In this document: positions 21,478 to 22,211 of the stretch, in pieces
Position numbering within the stretch: the stretch's first letter is position 1
How the letters are laid out: every line of letters starts with the position of its first letter
Source of the DNA: CANGYM01 sp044372405
Lineage (GTDB): Bacteria; Pseudomonadota; Alphaproteobacteria; JAJTHO01; CANGYM01
Assembly (NCBI GenBank): GCA_044372405.1
Contig: JBILRW010000019.1
Span: 1 to 22,211 of the forward strand
Reading direction: 5' to 3'
DNA length: 22,211 nucleotides
Position numbers and translations under genes: made by a program
Notes under the pieces: generated by a model
What the model saw: the letters and a program-made list of their open reading frames with translations, nothing else
Told to the model about the DNA's origin: nothing
Databases searched by the model: none

Positions 21478-21852
21478 ATGAAAACCCTTTGTTTTCTTAG
21501 TGTTTTCGCGATCTTGTTTGTGATGCTTCCCGCCTTCACCCCGCTGAATGATTCGGCATTGGAGGCAAGGGCCCAGGCCCTGGAAAAAACCCTGCACTGC
21601 CCCGTTTGCCAGGGGGAGCCCCTGTCGGAATCCCAAACCCCCGTGGCTGATGCCATGCGGTCGTTTATCCGGCAGTCTTTGAGCAAAGGACTGAGCGAAA
21701 AAGAGATCCAACTGATTTTGGAAAAAAATTATGGCACGGACCTGTCCATGATCCCGCCCCTGCGCACAGAAACCGCCGTTTTGTGGGCGGGACCTTTTTT
21801 GATTTTGCTGCCAGGCATCTGGTGGTTAAAACGGTTTTGGGGGAAGAAATAA
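21478..21852 (+). CDS. ccmH: Cytochrome c biogenesis protein CcmH
   Basis: A 124-aa membrane-anchored periplasmic thiol protein that helps reduce the haem-binding cysteines of apocytochrome c during System I maturation. It has a signal or N-terminal anchor (residues 1-20, CFLSVFAILFVMLP), the redox motif HCPVCQGEPLSES with Cys41 and Cys44, the helical bundle ADAMRSFIRQSLSKGLSEKEI, and a C-terminal membrane helix (AVLWAGPFLILLPGIWWLKRF). The usual residue before the first Cys is Arg (LRCxVC); here it is His. No other ccm gene is adjacent, whereas ccmH often follows ccmF or ccmG. It lies just outside the accessory array and marks the return to host genes. Ribosome site weak. Confidence 0.92.
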   Translation: MKTLCFLSVFAILFVMLPAFTPLNDSALEARAQALEKTLHCPVCQGEPLSESQTPVADAMRSFIRQSLSKGLSEKEIQLILEKNYGTDLSMIPPLRTETAVLWAGPFLILLPGIWWLKRFWGKK

Positions 21853-21855
21853 TAC

Positions 21856-21885
21856 TGTTACCTGTTACCTGTTACCTGTTACCTG
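21856..21885. repeat. Tandem heptamer repeat, 4 copies
   Basis: Four perfect copies of TGTTACC plus TG, in the 36-base gap between the convergent stops of ccmH and yqgE. The unit differs from the CCACTCA family, so the sequence is different although the period of 7 is the same. Confidence 0.95.
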
Positions 21886-21888
21886 ATC

Positions 21889-22211
21889 TCACGCATGCCC
21901 CGCGTCCCCGGAAAGATGATCCAGCGGGATACCGGCGGCCTCCAGACACATTTGCCATTTTGTAGACCATCGGGTGTGAAACACCAGGGCAGGGTCATTG
22001 ATTTTCACGTTGATCCATTGATTTTCAGCAAATTCCTTTTCCAGCTGCATGGGATTCCAGCCTGAATAGCCCAGGGCCAGGAGAGAATGCTGGGGCCCAT
22101 TACCCTCCGCCCGATCCTTTAAAATTTCCAGGGTTGTGGTCAGGCCCAGGGCACTTCCCGGTATGAGAATGGTTTCCTCTGTTTGATAATCCAGGGTATG
22201 CAGGACAAAAC
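21889..22211 (-). CDS. yqgE: YqgE/AlgH family protein, C-terminal part
   Basis: The last 106 residues of a protein of the UPF0301 (YqgE/AlgH, DUF179) family; the start lies beyond the window. Read from the right edge the frame gives FVLHTLDYQTEETILIPGS, then LGLTTTLEILKDRAEGNGP, the family core LLALGYSGWNPMQLEKE, then ENQWINVKINDPALVF, and ends AGIPLDHLSGDAGHA. Members are small cytoplasmic proteins of about 190 residues whose biochemical function is not settled; a regulatory role in alginate synthesis was proposed for AlgH. The gene converges with ccmH and shares with it a 36-base gap filled by heptamer repeats. Confidence 0.93.
   Translation of the reverse strand, partial: FVLHTLDYQTEETILIPGSALGLTTTLEILKDRAEGNGPQHSLLALGYSGWNPMQLEKEFAENQWINVKINDPALVFHTRWSTKWQMCLEAAGIPLDHLSGDAGHA

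Overview
The window looks like a piece of an alphaproteobacterial chromosome of moderate G+C. The best evidence is a major capsid protein of the Rhodobacter-type gene transfer agent (GTA) kind and a GTA gp6-like adaptor. The housekeeping genes (rpsA-ihfB, nadC, argH, purB, recF, rho, ccmH, yqgE) fit Proteobacteria. I cannot fix the order; dispersed palindromic repeats and tandem heptamers occur in several symbiotic and free-living lineages.

Layout. 1-1.9 kb: two translationally coupled genes of unknown function on the minus strand. 1.9-4.1 kb: ihfB and rpsA (minus), with a good promoter upstream of rpsA, divergent from nadC (plus, 4.2-5.1 kb). 5.25-6.7 kb: argH (minus). 7.0 kb: tRNA-Tyr (minus) with its own terminator. 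7.2-8.5 kb: purB (plus). 8.9-10 kb: recF (plus), convergent with rho (minus). 11.6-12.1 kb: a secreted fasciclin-domain protein (minus). One family of about 60-100 bp palindromic repeats lies between many of these genes (5.1, 6.7, 10.0 and 12.4 kb, plus a variant at 8.6 kb). Four intergenic sites carry tandem 7-bp repeats.

12.5-21.3 kb is the accessory region. A GTA-type HK97 capsid gene is followed by an array of MuF-type minor head proteins whose C-terminal tips differ and look like toxins, each tip followed by a small putative immunity gene. A gp6-like head-tail adaptor gene sits in the middle. Two MuF genes are full length (13990-15147 and 18292-19452) and share 182 bp of perfectly identical DNA. 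One is N-terminally truncated (15601-16506), one is decayed (16932-17437), and one is a headless tip with no start codon (19992-20615). The headless and fragment modules begin at the conserved HPGxAYxCRC motif, and one is a mosaic across that motif, so it looks like the point where tips are exchanged. The two related tips (modules 1 and 5) have related immunity genes, and both immunity genes are followed by the same 31-bp sequence. Module 4 has a different tip, and its neighbour is a four-helix membrane protein on the opposite strand, the arrangement known for pore-forming colicins.

My interpretation (inference): this is a polymorphic toxin-immunity locus attached to GTA/phage head genes, with a stock of silent spare tips. 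Neither toxicity, immunity nor particle production can be shown from sequence, and no portal, terminase, protease or tail genes are present here. The window ends with ccmH (plus) and the C-terminal part of yqgE (minus, running off the edge).
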